Notes: a model not told the origin generated them from the letters alone. 63,524 nt of DNA from Pseudomonadota bacterium (GCA_018241125.1 JAFEEL010000053.1:1-63524); one strand, 5' to 3'. Shown: positions 52,913 through 60,797, numbered from the stretch's first letter. Made by a program: numbers and translations.

Positions 52913-52966
52913 ATGGGCATCGGCCGCTTCGGGCCGGTGATCACGCAGTTCCTGCGTGCACTGTGA
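52913..52966 (+). pseudogene. Remnant resembling the acyltransferase C-terminus
   Basis: An 17-residue end, MGIGRFGPVITQFLRAL then stop, resembles the end of the preceding gene, VDIARFGPAVREFLESL (RFGP and FL conserved, similar charge pattern). It starts about 60 bp after that gene's stop. No catalytic part precedes it in this frame. The simplest explanation is the tail of an old tandem copy, or the original C-terminus cut off by a rearrangement. The match is short and could be chance. Confidence 0.4.
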
Positions 52967-53009
52967 GTCATGCGGCACTGCGCCACGAACATCCGTGTAT
53001 TCTGCTCGC

Positions 53010-53615
53010 ATGACCACACCGACCATCACATCCACCTGCACGCCGATCGACTTCCCCGGCCGCGACAAGCTCATCGCCAGCATCGAGTCGGCAGTGGCGC
53101 TGGACGACGAGCGCGCTGTCACCGCCGCCTTGCGCAGCGCGCTGTGCAATGCGATTCGCGACCCGGCGGTGCAACTGCCGGCCTGTGTGCACGAACCCAT
53201 CGCCGACCACTACGCCCGCCGCGAGTTGTACCGCAGCCCGCATCTGGGCTTCAGCGTGGTGGCGATGACCTGGGGGCCATTGCAGGGCACGCCGCTGCAC
53301 GACCACAACGGCCTGTGGTGCGTGGAAGGCGTGTGGGACGGTGAACTGGACATCACCCAGTACGAGCTGCTCGAACGCGACGGCGAGCGCTGGCGCTTTC
53401 GCGCCGGCGGCGGCATCCAGGCCGGCCCTGGCAGCGCCGGCAGCCTGATCCCGCCGCACGAATATCACACCATCCGCAACCCCAACCCCAACGCCATCGC
53501 CATCACCTTGCACATCTACCAGGGGCCGATGGATTTTTGCACGAAATTCCACCCGCTCGACGGCGAGTGGTACGCCCGCGAAGGCAGTGCCCTGCGCACC
53601 GATGCAGCGGCGTGA
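53010..53615 (+). CDS. Cysteine dioxygenase-family thiol dioxygenase
   Basis: About 201 residues from the ATG at 53010. A cupin fold with iron ligands recognisable in GTPLHDHNGLWCVEGVWDGE (two His) and PPHEYHTIRNPNPN (third His). Homologues oxidise cysteine or 3-mercaptopropionate to the sulfinate; the substrate is not decidable here. It lies about 160 bp after the acyltransferase on the same strand, so cysteine synthesis and cysteine oxidation may be neighbours. No terminator is visible between them. Confidence 0.85.
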   Translation: MTTPTITSTCTPIDFPGRDKLIASIESAVALDDERAVTAALRSALCNAIRDPAVQLPACVHEPIADHYARRELYRSPHLGFSVVAMTWGPLQGTPLHDHNGLWCVEGVWDGELDITQYELLERDGERWRFRAGGGIQAGPGSAGSLIPPHEYHTIRNPNPNAIAITLHIYQGPMDFCTKFHPLDGEWYAREGSALRTDAAA

Positions 53616-53646
53616 TCGCACATTGGCCGGCCGCGCGATGCGAGCA

Positions 53647-53675
53647 TTGCGGCGCCGCGCCGGCTCCCGCATAAT
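53647..53675 (+). promoter_or_regulatory. Promoter of tRNA-Leu
   Basis: TTGCGG (53647–53652) and CATAAT (53670–53675) are 17 bases apart, and the tRNA starts 17 bases after the −10 box. Confidence 0.6.
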
Positions 53676-53692
53676 GCCGCACAGAGCTCAGT

Positions 53693-53778
53693 GCCGGTGT
53701 GGCGGAACGGTAGACGCGATTGACTCAAAATCAATTATCCGAAAGGGTGTGTGGGTTCGATTCCCTCCACCGGCACCA
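53693..53778 (+). tRNA. tRNA-Leu (anticodon CAA)
   Basis: 86 bases with encoded CCA. Acceptor stem GCCGGTG/CACCGGC, anticodon stem ATTGA/TCAAT around CTCAAAA (CAA), a long variable arm (TATCCGAAAGGGTGT) and T arm GGTTCGATTCC. Has its own promoter and terminator. Confidence 0.97.
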
Positions 53779-53807
53779 CGTGAACCAAATCGAACTTCCA
53801 GCGACCC

Positions 53808-53839
53808 AACAAAACCCGCCCAACAGGCGGGTTTTGTTT
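53808..53839 (+). terminator. Terminator after tRNA-Leu
   Basis: ACAAAACCCGCC–CAACA–GGCGGGTTTTGTTT forms an 11-bp stem with T-rich tail about 30 bases after the tRNA. It is nearly symmetrical and could work on both strands. Confidence 0.9.
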
Positions 53840-53874
53840 GACGCCGCAAACCTGTTCGCCATCCGCACTGAATC

Positions 53875-54543
53875 ATGGGCATGAAGCGCGCAGCCTTTCT
53901 GGCTTACATGGATTGCTTGCACATCGTGCTGGCATTGCTGCTTTGGCGCACGAGCGTGCCAGCGAGATTGGGACTCACCCCCCCCCCCGACAATCCGCAC
54001 ATCGTGACGATGCGGGAGATTCTGCCGTGGCGAGATGCGACAACTCCCCGTGGCGCTGCGGTTTTCATCGGGGATAGCATCACGGAGCGCCTGGCTGTCG
54101 CCGACGTTGCCAGTAACGGGGTGAACTTCGGCATCAGCTGGGCTTGTACGGAACAACTGTACGTCCCCAAAGCGGTGGGGCGTGCCAGTCGCATCTACCT
54201 GTTGATCGGCGCCAACGACTTCCTGCAAAGTCGCCAATCCAATATCGACCAGCGCTTGGCAACCATCGTCGGCCAGCTTCCGCGCAACGTGCCACTGGTG
54301 TGGACGGGCATCATGCTGTCGGATGCTGCGCAAACCAATCGGTCGATCAAGGCCATGTGCGCTGCTCGGCCACTGTGTACTTACGTCGAGCCATTGACCG
54401 ACCAGCGCCTGTTCGTGGATGGCATTCATCCCAACGTTGCCGGGTATCGGGAATGGAGCCTTCGACTGCAACGGGCCAGTGAAAGCGCTGATCAGCGCTC
54501 CACGAATGAAAATGGCAGCCTCCCGGCAGCACCGAATCGGTAG
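53875..54543 (+). CDS. SGNH/GDSL-type hydrolase with N-terminal anchor
   Basis: 222 residues from the ATG at 53875 (a second ATG at 53881). A hydrophobic N-terminus (residues ~8–24) suggests an anchor or signal. SGNH blocks are visible: Ser in FIGDSITERL (~65), Gly in VNFGISWACTEQL, Asn in LIGANDFLQ (~115) and the Asp/His pair in DGIHPNVAGY (~195). An esterase or acetyl-hydrolase role is likely; the substrate is unknown. An 11-C run at 53978–53988 lies in the coding region before the catalytic domain, so slippage or a sequencing error would change the frame. It is alone, between a tRNA terminator and a convergent kinase gene. Confidence 0.8.
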   Translation: MGMKRAAFLAYMDCLHIVLALLLWRTSVPARLGLTPPPDNPHIVTMREILPWRDATTPRGAAVFIGDSITERLAVADVASNGVNFGISWACTEQLYVPKAVGRASRIYLLIGANDFLQSRQSNIDQRLATIVGQLPRNVPLVWTGIMLSDAAQTNRSIKAMCAARPLCTYVEPLTDQRLFVDGIHPNVAGYREWSLRLQRASESADQRSTNENGSLPAAPNR

Positions 54544-54628
54544 TCGCAACACCGCTCGCGCTCTTCGCCGCCAGACGAAACCCGATGCAGCCATCACCAC
54601 ACATCGGATGACGCCCGGCTGCGCGGCG

Positions 54629-55993
54629 TCAGATCCGATGCCACCAACGCTGGATGAAATTACGCTTGGGCTCACGGCGACGCGGCTTGGCGCGGCGCTT
54701 GGCCTTGGCCTTGCTCGCCGAACTGGCCGGGCTGCTGGCCGCCGTTGAATCGGCTTGCTCTGCCGAAGCGGAAGATGCGCTCGATGCATTCGCCGTCGAT
54801 GCGTCTGCGTTGGTGGTATCAGACGCGGCCACTGCGCTGGACTGTGACCCGTCCAGCGCGGTCGACGTGCTCGTCGGCGTAGCGACCGGTGAGGATGCCA
54901 GCGAGGGGTTCGATTGAGCATCGGCGGGCACTGGCAACGTTCCGGACGCGGCATCCACCGCCGTGCTGGCCGCGGTGGTACTGGCCGCATGTCCAAACCA
55001 ATGCGAGTGCACGAACAAGGTCGCCGCGACGATCGCGACGGCGCCGGCGAGCAGCATCAGCACTTGCTTCCAGCGTGCACCCGCGTGCGCGCCCGTGGTC
55101 GCCAGCACCGGCCCGCTGAGGATGCCCTGGCGTTGGCCGATGCGTTCGAGCGCCTGCGCCATGTCCTGCGCGTTGGCGAAACGGGCGTCGCGCGACTTGG
55201 CCATCGCCCGCTCGACGAAATCCTGCCAGCGGCGCTTGTCCGCGGGCAACTTCGGGATCGGGTCTTGCGCGTGCATCAGTGCCAGCGCCAAGGCATCGCT
55301 CGACTGATACGGCAGGTGCCCGCTGAGCAGCTCGAACGCCAGCACGCCCACGCTGTACAGGTCGGCGCGACCATCCACCACCTCGCCGCGGGCTTGTTCG
55401 GGCGCCATGTAGGTCGAACTGCCCAGCGCCAGCCCGGCGGTGGTCAGGCGCACGTCGCCGCCGCGCGACAGCGCGATGCCGAAATCGGTCAACTGCGGGC
55501 GGTCGTCGGCATCAAACAACACGTTCTCGCGCTTGACGTCGCGGTGCACGATGCCGCGCGCGTGCGCGTAGCCCAGCGCCGACAGCAGTGCCTGCAGCAC
55601 CTGCGCCACGCGCCCTTCGTCGCCGGTGAAGTCGCGCTGCGACAGGTCGCCGCTGCCAAGATATGGCATCACGTAGAACGGTCGGCCATCGCCAGCGCGA
55701 CCGACTTCGTGGATGGCCACGATGTGCGGATGGGTGAGCTTGGCGATGGTGCGCGCCTCGTTCTCGAAGCGCTGACGCGCGATCTCGTCGTCGAGTGCCC
55801 CGGCATCCATGACCTTGATCGCCACCGGGCGATCGAGCGACTGTTGCGTGGCCAGGTACACGCTGGCCATGCCGCCGCGCCCGAGGCGCTTGCGCAGCGT
55901 GTAACCGGGAATGTCCGGCAGATCGCCGCCCGCATCGCCACGCCCGTTGGCACTGGGTGGCACGGCGTGGGCTGGATCGGGGTTCGACATCAT
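54629..55993 (-). CDS. Membrane Ser/Thr protein kinase
   Basis: 454 residues. N-terminal kinase domain (~30–290): GRGGMASVYLA glycine loop, AIKVMD with the ATP lysine, IVHRDVKRENVLFD catalytic loop, LTDFGIAL and MAPEQARGE. One transmembrane helix (~312–332) is followed by a Ser/Thr/Ala-rich extracytoplasmic stretch and a strongly basic end (KRRAKPRRREPKRNF). No PASTA or other known sensor domain is seen. PknB/Hanks-type kinases of this layout occur in several proteobacteria, often linked to type VI secretion or envelope control; no such genes are nearby. It is convergent with the SGNH gene. Confidence 0.92.
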   Translation of the reverse strand: MMSNPDPAHAVPPSANGRGDAGGDLPDIPGYTLRKRLGRGGMASVYLATQQSLDRPVAIKVMDAGALDDEIARQRFENEARTIAKLTHPHIVAIHEVGRAGDGRPFYVMPYLGSGDLSQRDFTGDEGRVAQVLQALLSALGYAHARGIVHRDVKRENVLFDADDRPQLTDFGIALSRGGDVRLTTAGLALGSSTYMAPEQARGEVVDGRADLYSVGVLAFELLSGHLPYQSSDALALALMHAQDPIPKLPADKRRWQDFVERAMAKSRDARFANAQDMAQALERIGQRQGILSGPVLATTGAHAGARWKQVLMLLAGAVAIVAATLFVHSHWFGHAASTTAASTAVDAASGTLPVPADAQSNPSLASSPVATPTSTSTALDGSQSSAVAASDTTNADASTANASSASSASAEQADSTAASSPASSASKAKAKRRAKPRRREPKRNFIQRWWHRI

Positions 55994-56058
55994 GACGAGG
56001 CCTGGTGGCGTGACGTGCCCAATTGCGGCAGTTTACTCGCCGCGTATGGCCGATGGTT

Positions 56059-56514
56059 TCACCGCGCCCACGGCCACCAACCACGACCAAGGAGCGCATA
56101 ACGGTCGGCGGCGCGTTCGAAACGATTGCGTGCGCAAATGCCACCGCACAAAAAATACAACGGCAGGAACAACACCCCCAGCGCCATCGCCTGATAGACG
56201 TGCGCACGTTCGTGATCGCCCAGACGCAAGGTGACGCCCGTCGGCGGATGCAAGCCGGCACTCTCGGCGTAGCTCAGGCAACGTCCATCGAGCGACGCGT
56301 GCGTGCAGACGATGACATTGCCCAGAGTCAACGCACCGCCGGAGCCCCACGGGTAGCGCAGGAACAGCAGCGCGCCGTCACCGCAGCGCAGTCGCGCGCC
56401 GAACGCCAGCGCCGGCAGGCCGAGCACGAGGCCGAGCACGGTGTTCGGGAATGCCCAGATCGCGCCGAAGATGAGGATCAAAAGACGCACGAGCCAGACC
56501 CTCGACGATGGCAT
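56059..56514 (-). CDS. Small membrane protein with HExxH-like motif
   Basis: 151 residues. Two N-terminal hydrophobic segments (~8–40) and one near the C-terminus (MALGVLFLPLYFLCGGI). Between them lies LRLGDHERAHVYQA, an HERAH sequence that fits the HExxH zinc pattern, though flanking residues are not typical of a known metalloprotease family. I do not recognise the family. It lies about 65 bp upstream of the kinase gene on the same strand, so the two may be cotranscribed. Confidence 0.6.
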   Translation of the reverse strand: MPSSRVWLVRLLILIFGAIWAFPNTVLGLVLGLPALAFGARLRCGDGALLFLRYPWGSGGALTLGNVIVCTHASLDGRCLSYAESAGLHPPTGVTLRLGDHERAHVYQAMALGVLFLPLYFLCGGICARNRFERAADRYALLGRGWWPWAR

Positions 56515-56531
56515 CCGTGATCATACCCACC

Positions 56532-56675
56532 GCCGAGGCAGCGATCGAACCACGGCCTGATACTGACAATACATGCAACCGCATCGCCATGGTTCGACCC
56601 GCCCTTGCTCGATCTTCGATCTCGACGCGGGCGGCTCACCACGAACGGCAGAAGGAGGCCGCGATCGAACCATGG
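56532..56675. repeat. Dispersed GATCGAACCA repeats before the membrane gene
   Basis: GAGGCAGCGATCGAACCACGG (from 56535) and GAGGCCGCGATCGAACCATG (from 56655) are near copies of the element at 30758. They occupy the 224-bp gap between phaC and the membrane-protein gene. No gene is seen there. Confidence 0.75.
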
Positions 56676-56738
56676 TTCGAGGCGCCGCCTCAACCGCGCA
56701 ACTCCGCCCGTCTAGCGGAGACCCGAGGCAACCGTATT

Positions 56739-57815
56739 TCAGCCCGCGCGCTTGCCGAGCCAGTCGTGGATCGCGCTGGGCACTTCGCGCTGGGCGCGAC
56801 CGGAAACGTAGATGCCGATGTGGCCGCCCTTGAACGACAGCTCGCTGTAGTCCTTCGTGCCGGCCAGCTGCTTGAGCGGGCGCGAGGCACTGGGCGGGAC
56901 GAGGTGATCTTGCTCGGCGAACACGTTGAGCACCGGCATGGTCACGTTCTTCAGCGATACCTCGCGGCCGCCGATGGTGATGCCGCCATCGACGAAACCA
57001 TTGCCCTGATAGAACTGCTTGATGAACTGACGGAACGCTTCGCCGGCCTGGTCGGGCGAATCGAAGATCCACTTTTCCATGCGCAGGAAATCCTCCAGCG
57101 CGTGCTTGTCGTCGAGAATGTCGGTCAGGCCCACGTACTTCTGCACGTTCAGGCGGAACGGCTTGAGCGTGAGGTAGCAGTAGTTCATCAGGTCGGCCGG
57201 CACGTTGCCCAGGCCATCCACGAACGCATCCACGTCCATGCCGCGCGTCCAGTGCGAGAGCATATTGTCGGCGGTGTGGAAATCCACCGGCGTGACCATC
57301 GTCACCAGGTTCTTGATCTTGTCCGGGTGCAGGCTGGCGTAGCACAACGAGAACGCGCCGCCCTGGCAGATGCCCAGCAGGTTGATCTTGTCGAGCGCGA
57401 ACTTTTCGCGCAGGAAATCCACGCAGCCGCCGAGGAAGCGCTCGATGTAGTCGGTGAGGTCAAGGTACTTGTCGGACTGGTCGGGATAGCCCCAGTCGAT
57501 GATGTACACGTCCTCGCCCATCGCCAGCAGTTGCTTGACGATCGAACGGTCGGCCTGCAAGTCCACCATGTAGGGGCGATTGACCAGCGCGTAGCAGATC
57601 AGCAGCGGCACCTTCGCGGTCGGTGCCTTCTCGCCAGTGAAGCGATACAGCACCAGCTTGCCGTCGGAATACACGGCTTGCTTGGCGGTCGCGCCGTAAT
57701 GCACTTCGTCCAGTTCGCGCAGCGTGGTCGCGCCGGAGACGAGCTTGCGCCCCATCGCCTGCGCTTCGTGGGCGAGCTTGTCGGGGGAAAGATTCAGCGG
57801 TCCGTACATGGACAT
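56739..57815 (-). CDS. phaC: Class III polyhydroxyalkanoate synthase, PhaC subunit
   Basis: Polymerises hydroxyacyl-CoA into PHA granules together with PhaE. 358 residues, the class III length (class I/II enzymes are about 550–600). The catalytic cysteine is in LLGICQGGAFSLCYA, the Asp in VFAEQDHLVPPSAS and the His in FKGGHIGIYVSG. The ATG at 57815 or 57809 may start it. It follows phaE by about 12 bp. With the beta-oxidation genes at 32–36 kb as a possible monomer source (inference). Confidence 0.96.
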   Translation of the reverse strand: MSMYGPLNLSPDKLAHEAQAMGRKLVSGATTLRELDEVHYGATAKQAVYSDGKLVLYRFTGEKAPTAKVPLLICYALVNRPYMVDLQADRSIVKQLLAMGEDVYIIDWGYPDQSDKYLDLTDYIERFLGGCVDFLREKFALDKINLLGICQGGAFSLCYASLHPDKIKNLVTMVTPVDFHTADNMLSHWTRGMDVDAFVDGLGNVPADLMNYCYLTLKPFRLNVQKYVGLTDILDDKHALEDFLRMEKWIFDSPDQAGEAFRQFIKQFYQGNGFVDGGITIGGREVSLKNVTMPVLNVFAEQDHLVPPSASRPLKQLAGTKDYSELSFKGGHIGIYVSGRAQREVPSAIHDWLGKRAG

Positions 57816-57827
57816 CGTTCGGGCTCC

Positions 57828-58862
57828 TTACTTGCTGCGGCGCGCGGTCGGCGCGCTGCGCTTGGCGGTGGACTTGGCCGCGGGCTTGCGCGCCACGCGG
57901 ATCGGTGCGCCGGCATGTACTGCAACGGAATCGGCATGCGCGGCAGCGGCGACAGCCGCCTTGCCGTTACCCGCTTCCATCACCGCCAGCCGCGCCTTGA
58001 TTTCGCGCAGTTCGCGTTCGAGCTGGGTGACCTTGCGATGGCTGGAGTTCACCTCGGTGCGCGTGGGCATACCCATTGTTGCGGTGGCGCGCTCCACTTC
58101 GCCCTGCACGCCGATGCGCACGCGGCTTTGCGCGTTCACCAGATCGCCGTAGGCCTTGCGGAATTCCGGCGTCAGCGCGACCTCGGCCCAGGCTTCCTCG
58201 GCGGCGTCGATCCACAGGTCGAACAACCCGCGCGCCGAATCGATCTGCCGGCCCGGTTCGCTGCGCTCGGCCAGCTTGTCCTCGAACTTGCCGAACGCCT
58301 TTTGCCCGCACTCGAACAACTGCGCGTTGTAGCCGTTCATCGCCTGCTGGTACTCGGCCTGCGCCTTGCCCAGCGCCTGCCAACGCTCCTGATGCTCGCG
58401 TGCCAGCCCGAACGCCGGCAGGTTGAACATGCCGCCGAAGTTGCCGCGCAGCGCGTCCAGCCACGGGCCGGACTGCTGGAAGAAGTGATCGAACCCGTGC
58501 GCATCCGGTCCGGACATCGACTGGAACATGCCCGCGAACGGATTGTTCTCGATGCCCAGTGCGCGCTTCCATTCGGCGGCGATGTCGGCCGGCGACGCGC
58601 CCTGCCCGGCCAGTGTCTTGGCCAGTTCCTGCATCTTGCCGAACCATTCACCGGTGAGCTGGTTCATGCGGCTGACGGTGTCGTCGGTCTGCGCGCGCCC
58701 ATCCTTGGCCCACGGCGCCCACAACTCGACGGCTTCCTTCCAGCCGGGAACCCCGGCATCGCGGCCACTGCCGGCCTGCCGCGCCATTTCGCTCCACGCA
58801 TTCCAATACTGGCGCGAGAGCGCCTCGAAATCGGTGTTCCAAGCCTCGTTGCCCGGGATCAT
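57828..58862 (-). CDS. phaE: Class III PHA synthase, PhaE subunit
   Basis: Non-catalytic partner that activates PhaC. About 344 residues from the ATG at 58862. FEALSRQYWNAWSEMARQ at the N-terminus, a helical middle region (EHQERWQALGKAQAEYQQAM) and the C-terminal coiled-coil VTQLERELREIKARLAVME fit the family. The last ~40 residues are Ala/Lys/Arg-rich (KPAAKSTAKRSAPTARRSK), like DNA-binding or granule-binding tails. Directly upstream of phaC. Confidence 0.93.
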   Translation of the reverse strand: MIPGNEAWNTDFEALSRQYWNAWSEMARQAGSGRDAGVPGWKEAVELWAPWAKDGRAQTDDTVSRMNQLTGEWFGKMQELAKTLAGQGASPADIAAEWKRALGIENNPFAGMFQSMSGPDAHGFDHFFQQSGPWLDALRGNFGGMFNLPAFGLAREHQERWQALGKAQAEYQQAMNGYNAQLFECGQKAFGKFEDKLAERSEPGRQIDSARGLFDLWIDAAEEAWAEVALTPEFRKAYGDLVNAQSRVRIGVQGEVERATATMGMPTRTEVNSSHRKVTQLERELREIKARLAVMEAGNGKAAVAAAAHADSVAVHAGAPIRVARKPAAKSTAKRSAPTARRSK

Positions 58863-58949
58863 GTCGGCCTCCTGAATGTCGCCGCAGATGCTAGCACCGG
58901 ATGATGCTGCGCTGCAACAAATGACCGCCATTCGTCGCTTGGGCACCGG

Positions 58950-59909
58950 TCAAAGCAGCGGCGTTGCATCCCCCACGAACGGATGCAGGGCGACCGCACG
59001 CGCCAGCGCACCGCCGGCATCACCCAGTCGGGCGATGATGTCCGGGTACACGAGTTGTTCTTCCTTTTCGTCGTGGCCATCGAGCAGCAACAGCAACCGC
59101 CGCCGCGACGACGGCTCATCGAGCTGCGGCAACAGACGCTGCAACATCCGGTGCTCGTTGCACAAGCCGCGCACCCAGCCCTCATGTCCTCCGGCGCGCA
59201 GGTAGGCAGGAAACAACACGTCTTCCTCGATGCGCAGGTGCCGCGACAGCAAGTTGCGCAGCCAGAGCAGACGTTCGGGTTCTCCGGCCAGAGCGCCGGC
59301 CAGCGCTGCCTCGATCAGGGCATGATCGCGGCCCAGATAGTCGGCCAGATCGGCCTTGGCAACGGTACGTCCGACCACTGCCAACAGGCCGTCGGTGCAC
59401 GTTGCCAGCGGATGCCAGAACCATGTGCCGCCGCCATCACGCAATACATCGCACAACGAGCTGTGTGCGGTGAGTTCGGCGCGCAGCCGGATCGGCTCAC
59501 CGGCATTCAACCCTCTCAGCGCGCCGTCCAACTGCGATGCCGACGAGACTTCCACGACTGGCAGTTGATCGAGCACGTCGGCGCGCAACCGTTGCGGTTG
59601 CGCCGCTTCGCTGGTCTGATCGGCATGGATCGCCAACGTGAACGCGGCGTCCGCGGTCATCCCGGCGATCCGCCAGCGCGTGCCCGGCCCGATCCACCGC
59701 GACTGCCCGGCGACAATACGCATCACGCGCACGTCCGCTGCCTCCAGCCATTGCGTGTCGACCGCCCCTGTCTCCACCTGCAAGCGCTCCCAGCGATTGG
59801 CACGCGGAGCGTGCCAGCGGCGCAGACGCTCGGGCACATCAGTGTGCACGTACCGTCGCGAACACCCAAGCAGGCGCGTCGTACCGGGTGGAGCCAGATC
59901 ATCGCGCAT
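58950..59909 (-). CDS. Hemerythrin-type protein with unknown N-terminal domain
   Basis: 319 residues. The C-terminal ~140 residues form a hemerythrin HHE domain: DHALIEAALAG, RHLRIEEDVLFPAYL, NEHRMLQRLLPQL and DGHDEKEEQLVYPDI supply the His/Glu iron ligands. The N-terminal ~170 residues (VMRIVAGQSRWIGPGTRWRI…) look like a beta-rich, perhaps cupin-like, domain that I cannot name. Possible roles are oxygen, NO or iron handling. It lies 87 bp upstream of phaE on the same strand; cotranscription is possible but not shown. Confidence 0.75.
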   Translation of the reverse strand: MRDDLAPPGTTRLLGCSRRYVHTDVPERLRRWHAPRANRWERLQVETGAVDTQWLEAADVRVMRIVAGQSRWIGPGTRWRIAGMTADAAFTLAIHADQTSEAAQPQRLRADVLDQLPVVEVSSASQLDGALRGLNAGEPIRLRAELTAHSSLCDVLRDGGGTWFWHPLATCTDGLLAVVGRTVAKADLADYLGRDHALIEAALAGALAGEPERLLWLRNLLSRHLRIEEDVLFPAYLRAGGHEGWVRGLCNEHRMLQRLLPQLDEPSSRRRLLLLLDGHDEKEEQLVYPDIIARLGDAGGALARAVALHPFVGDATPLL

Positions 59910-60527
59910 GGGAGTCGGTCACGCGGTCATCCACGATTGCCCGTCCGACAATTCGTTTGGCTGGCGAAGTCCGCAGGCGTTCGCAGGAACCACCAACAAC
60001 ATGCGGGAACCGGCGCGATCAGGCAAGACGTACGCCGCAGGAGCGGCGCCAAACGTCGCGAAGCGACGGCCCGTAGGGTGAGCGCCAGGGATGGCGCGAA
60101 TAAAAAACCCCAACCGCGAATGGTTGGGATTTTGATAAATGGTGGTGGATGGTTGACGGGTTCAATTCCGGTGGCGTCTATCGAATCATCGCCGGAAACG
60201 TAGTCGTGGCGCGGCTTTCAGTTTTCACCGCTTGCAATGTACCGCCAAAACTACCGCCATCGTGGCGCGACGCCCCCCGAAAGCAGGCCGCGTGAACGTT
60301 ACGTTATGTTGTCGGCGGCTCGCTTCGTCCGGGCCGACTGCCGCCGTGCGGCAAAGTCACTCGCACCCGCGCGTACAACTCCGAAAACTCCGCTTTCCTG
60401 CCCGATCCGGCGGAGTCGCTCACGCGCGCGATTCACGAATTACGGCTGCCGGTGCCGCGCGGCAAAGTCATTCGCGCTTGCGCGTACTACTCGCAAAACT
60501 CCCGCCGACGGCATCCACGCAACAGAG
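59910..60527. other. Gene-free boundary region of the integrated element
   Basis: No convincing gene lies here; open frames crossing it run through repeats. From left to right: a REP-like segment (about 60055–60100, core GAGCGCCAGGGATGGCGCG), a terminator (60101–60131), a tRNA T-arm-like sequence GGGTTCAATTCCGG (about 60159–60172) that lacks the rest of a tRNA, and a degenerate ~60-bp repeat from about 60349. The junction between core genome and element is probably in this interval, but its exact place is not visible. Confidence 0.5.
60101..60131 (-). terminator. Terminator at the element end
   Basis: On the minus strand CCCAACC–ATTCGC–GGTTGGG is followed by GTTTTTTATTC. It points out of the integrated element toward the hemerythrin gene, so it could end the element's operon. 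The opposite strand also has a weaker T run. Confidence 0.75.
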
Positions 60528-60550
60528 TCATTCGCGCCTTTGTAGGATTC
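60349..60550. repeat. Degenerate ~60-bp tandem repeat, four units
   Basis: The heptamer AGTCATT or a close variant recurs at 60355, 60414, 60475 and 60535 (steps of 59, 61 and 60). Around it, units 1 and 3 share GCGGCAAAGTCAYTCGC and GCGCGTACNACTC and AAAACTCC; units 2 and 4 are more diverged. Spacing is regular but units are unlike enough to exclude CRISPR. The last unit overlaps the stop codon of the HGG-motif gene (…GAATGACT… on the minus strand). Confidence 0.7.
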
Positions 60551-60797
60551 TAGATTTTCGCCGTGCGGCCCATGCCTTCGCCAGATTGAGCGTGCACTTG
60601 GCGATGCCTTTGGCCGTGCGTGGGCCGGAACTCAACCCGCCGTGCCATTTACAGCGGCCGCCGCGCAACTTCATCGCCCGGCAGGGATGGCCTGATTTCG
60701 TCTTGGCATTGCACAAGCGCGGATCGGTGCCCTTGTAGCTGGCCGGCACACCCCGGCGCGTGCGTGGCATCCGTGGGCGTAGTGGTGGTGGCGTCAC
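60528..60797 (-). CDS. Small HGG-motif protein of mobile elements
   Basis: 89 residues, very basic. CNAKTKSGHPCRAMKLRGGR and CKWHGGLSSGPRTAKG give a pattern of three cysteines, histidine and a HGG–x–S–x–GPxT motif often met in phage and plasmid genes of unknown function. It could be a small zinc-binding nucleic-acid protein. It overlaps the upstream TubC_N-like gene by four bases, and its stop lies in the degenerate 60-bp repeat. Confidence 0.75.
   Translation of the reverse strand: MTPPPLRPRMPRTRRGVPASYKGTDPRLCNAKTKSGHPCRAMKLRGGRCKWHGGLSSGPRTAKGIAKCTLNLAKAWAARRKSRILQRRE

Noticed and set aside
60140-60200. A tRNA gene at the element boundary
   Set aside because: Only a T-arm-like sequence is present; no acceptor stem, anticodon arm or CCA can be drawn.
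60349-60550. Regular ~60-bp spacing suggesting a CRISPR array
   Set aside because: Units are too unlike one another, similarity extends over most of each unit rather than a repeat/spacer pattern, and no cas gene is near.
60232-60738. 168-residue plus-strand frame at the element edge
   Set aside because: It runs through the degenerate repeat and antisense into the HGG-motif gene; no start site or family features.
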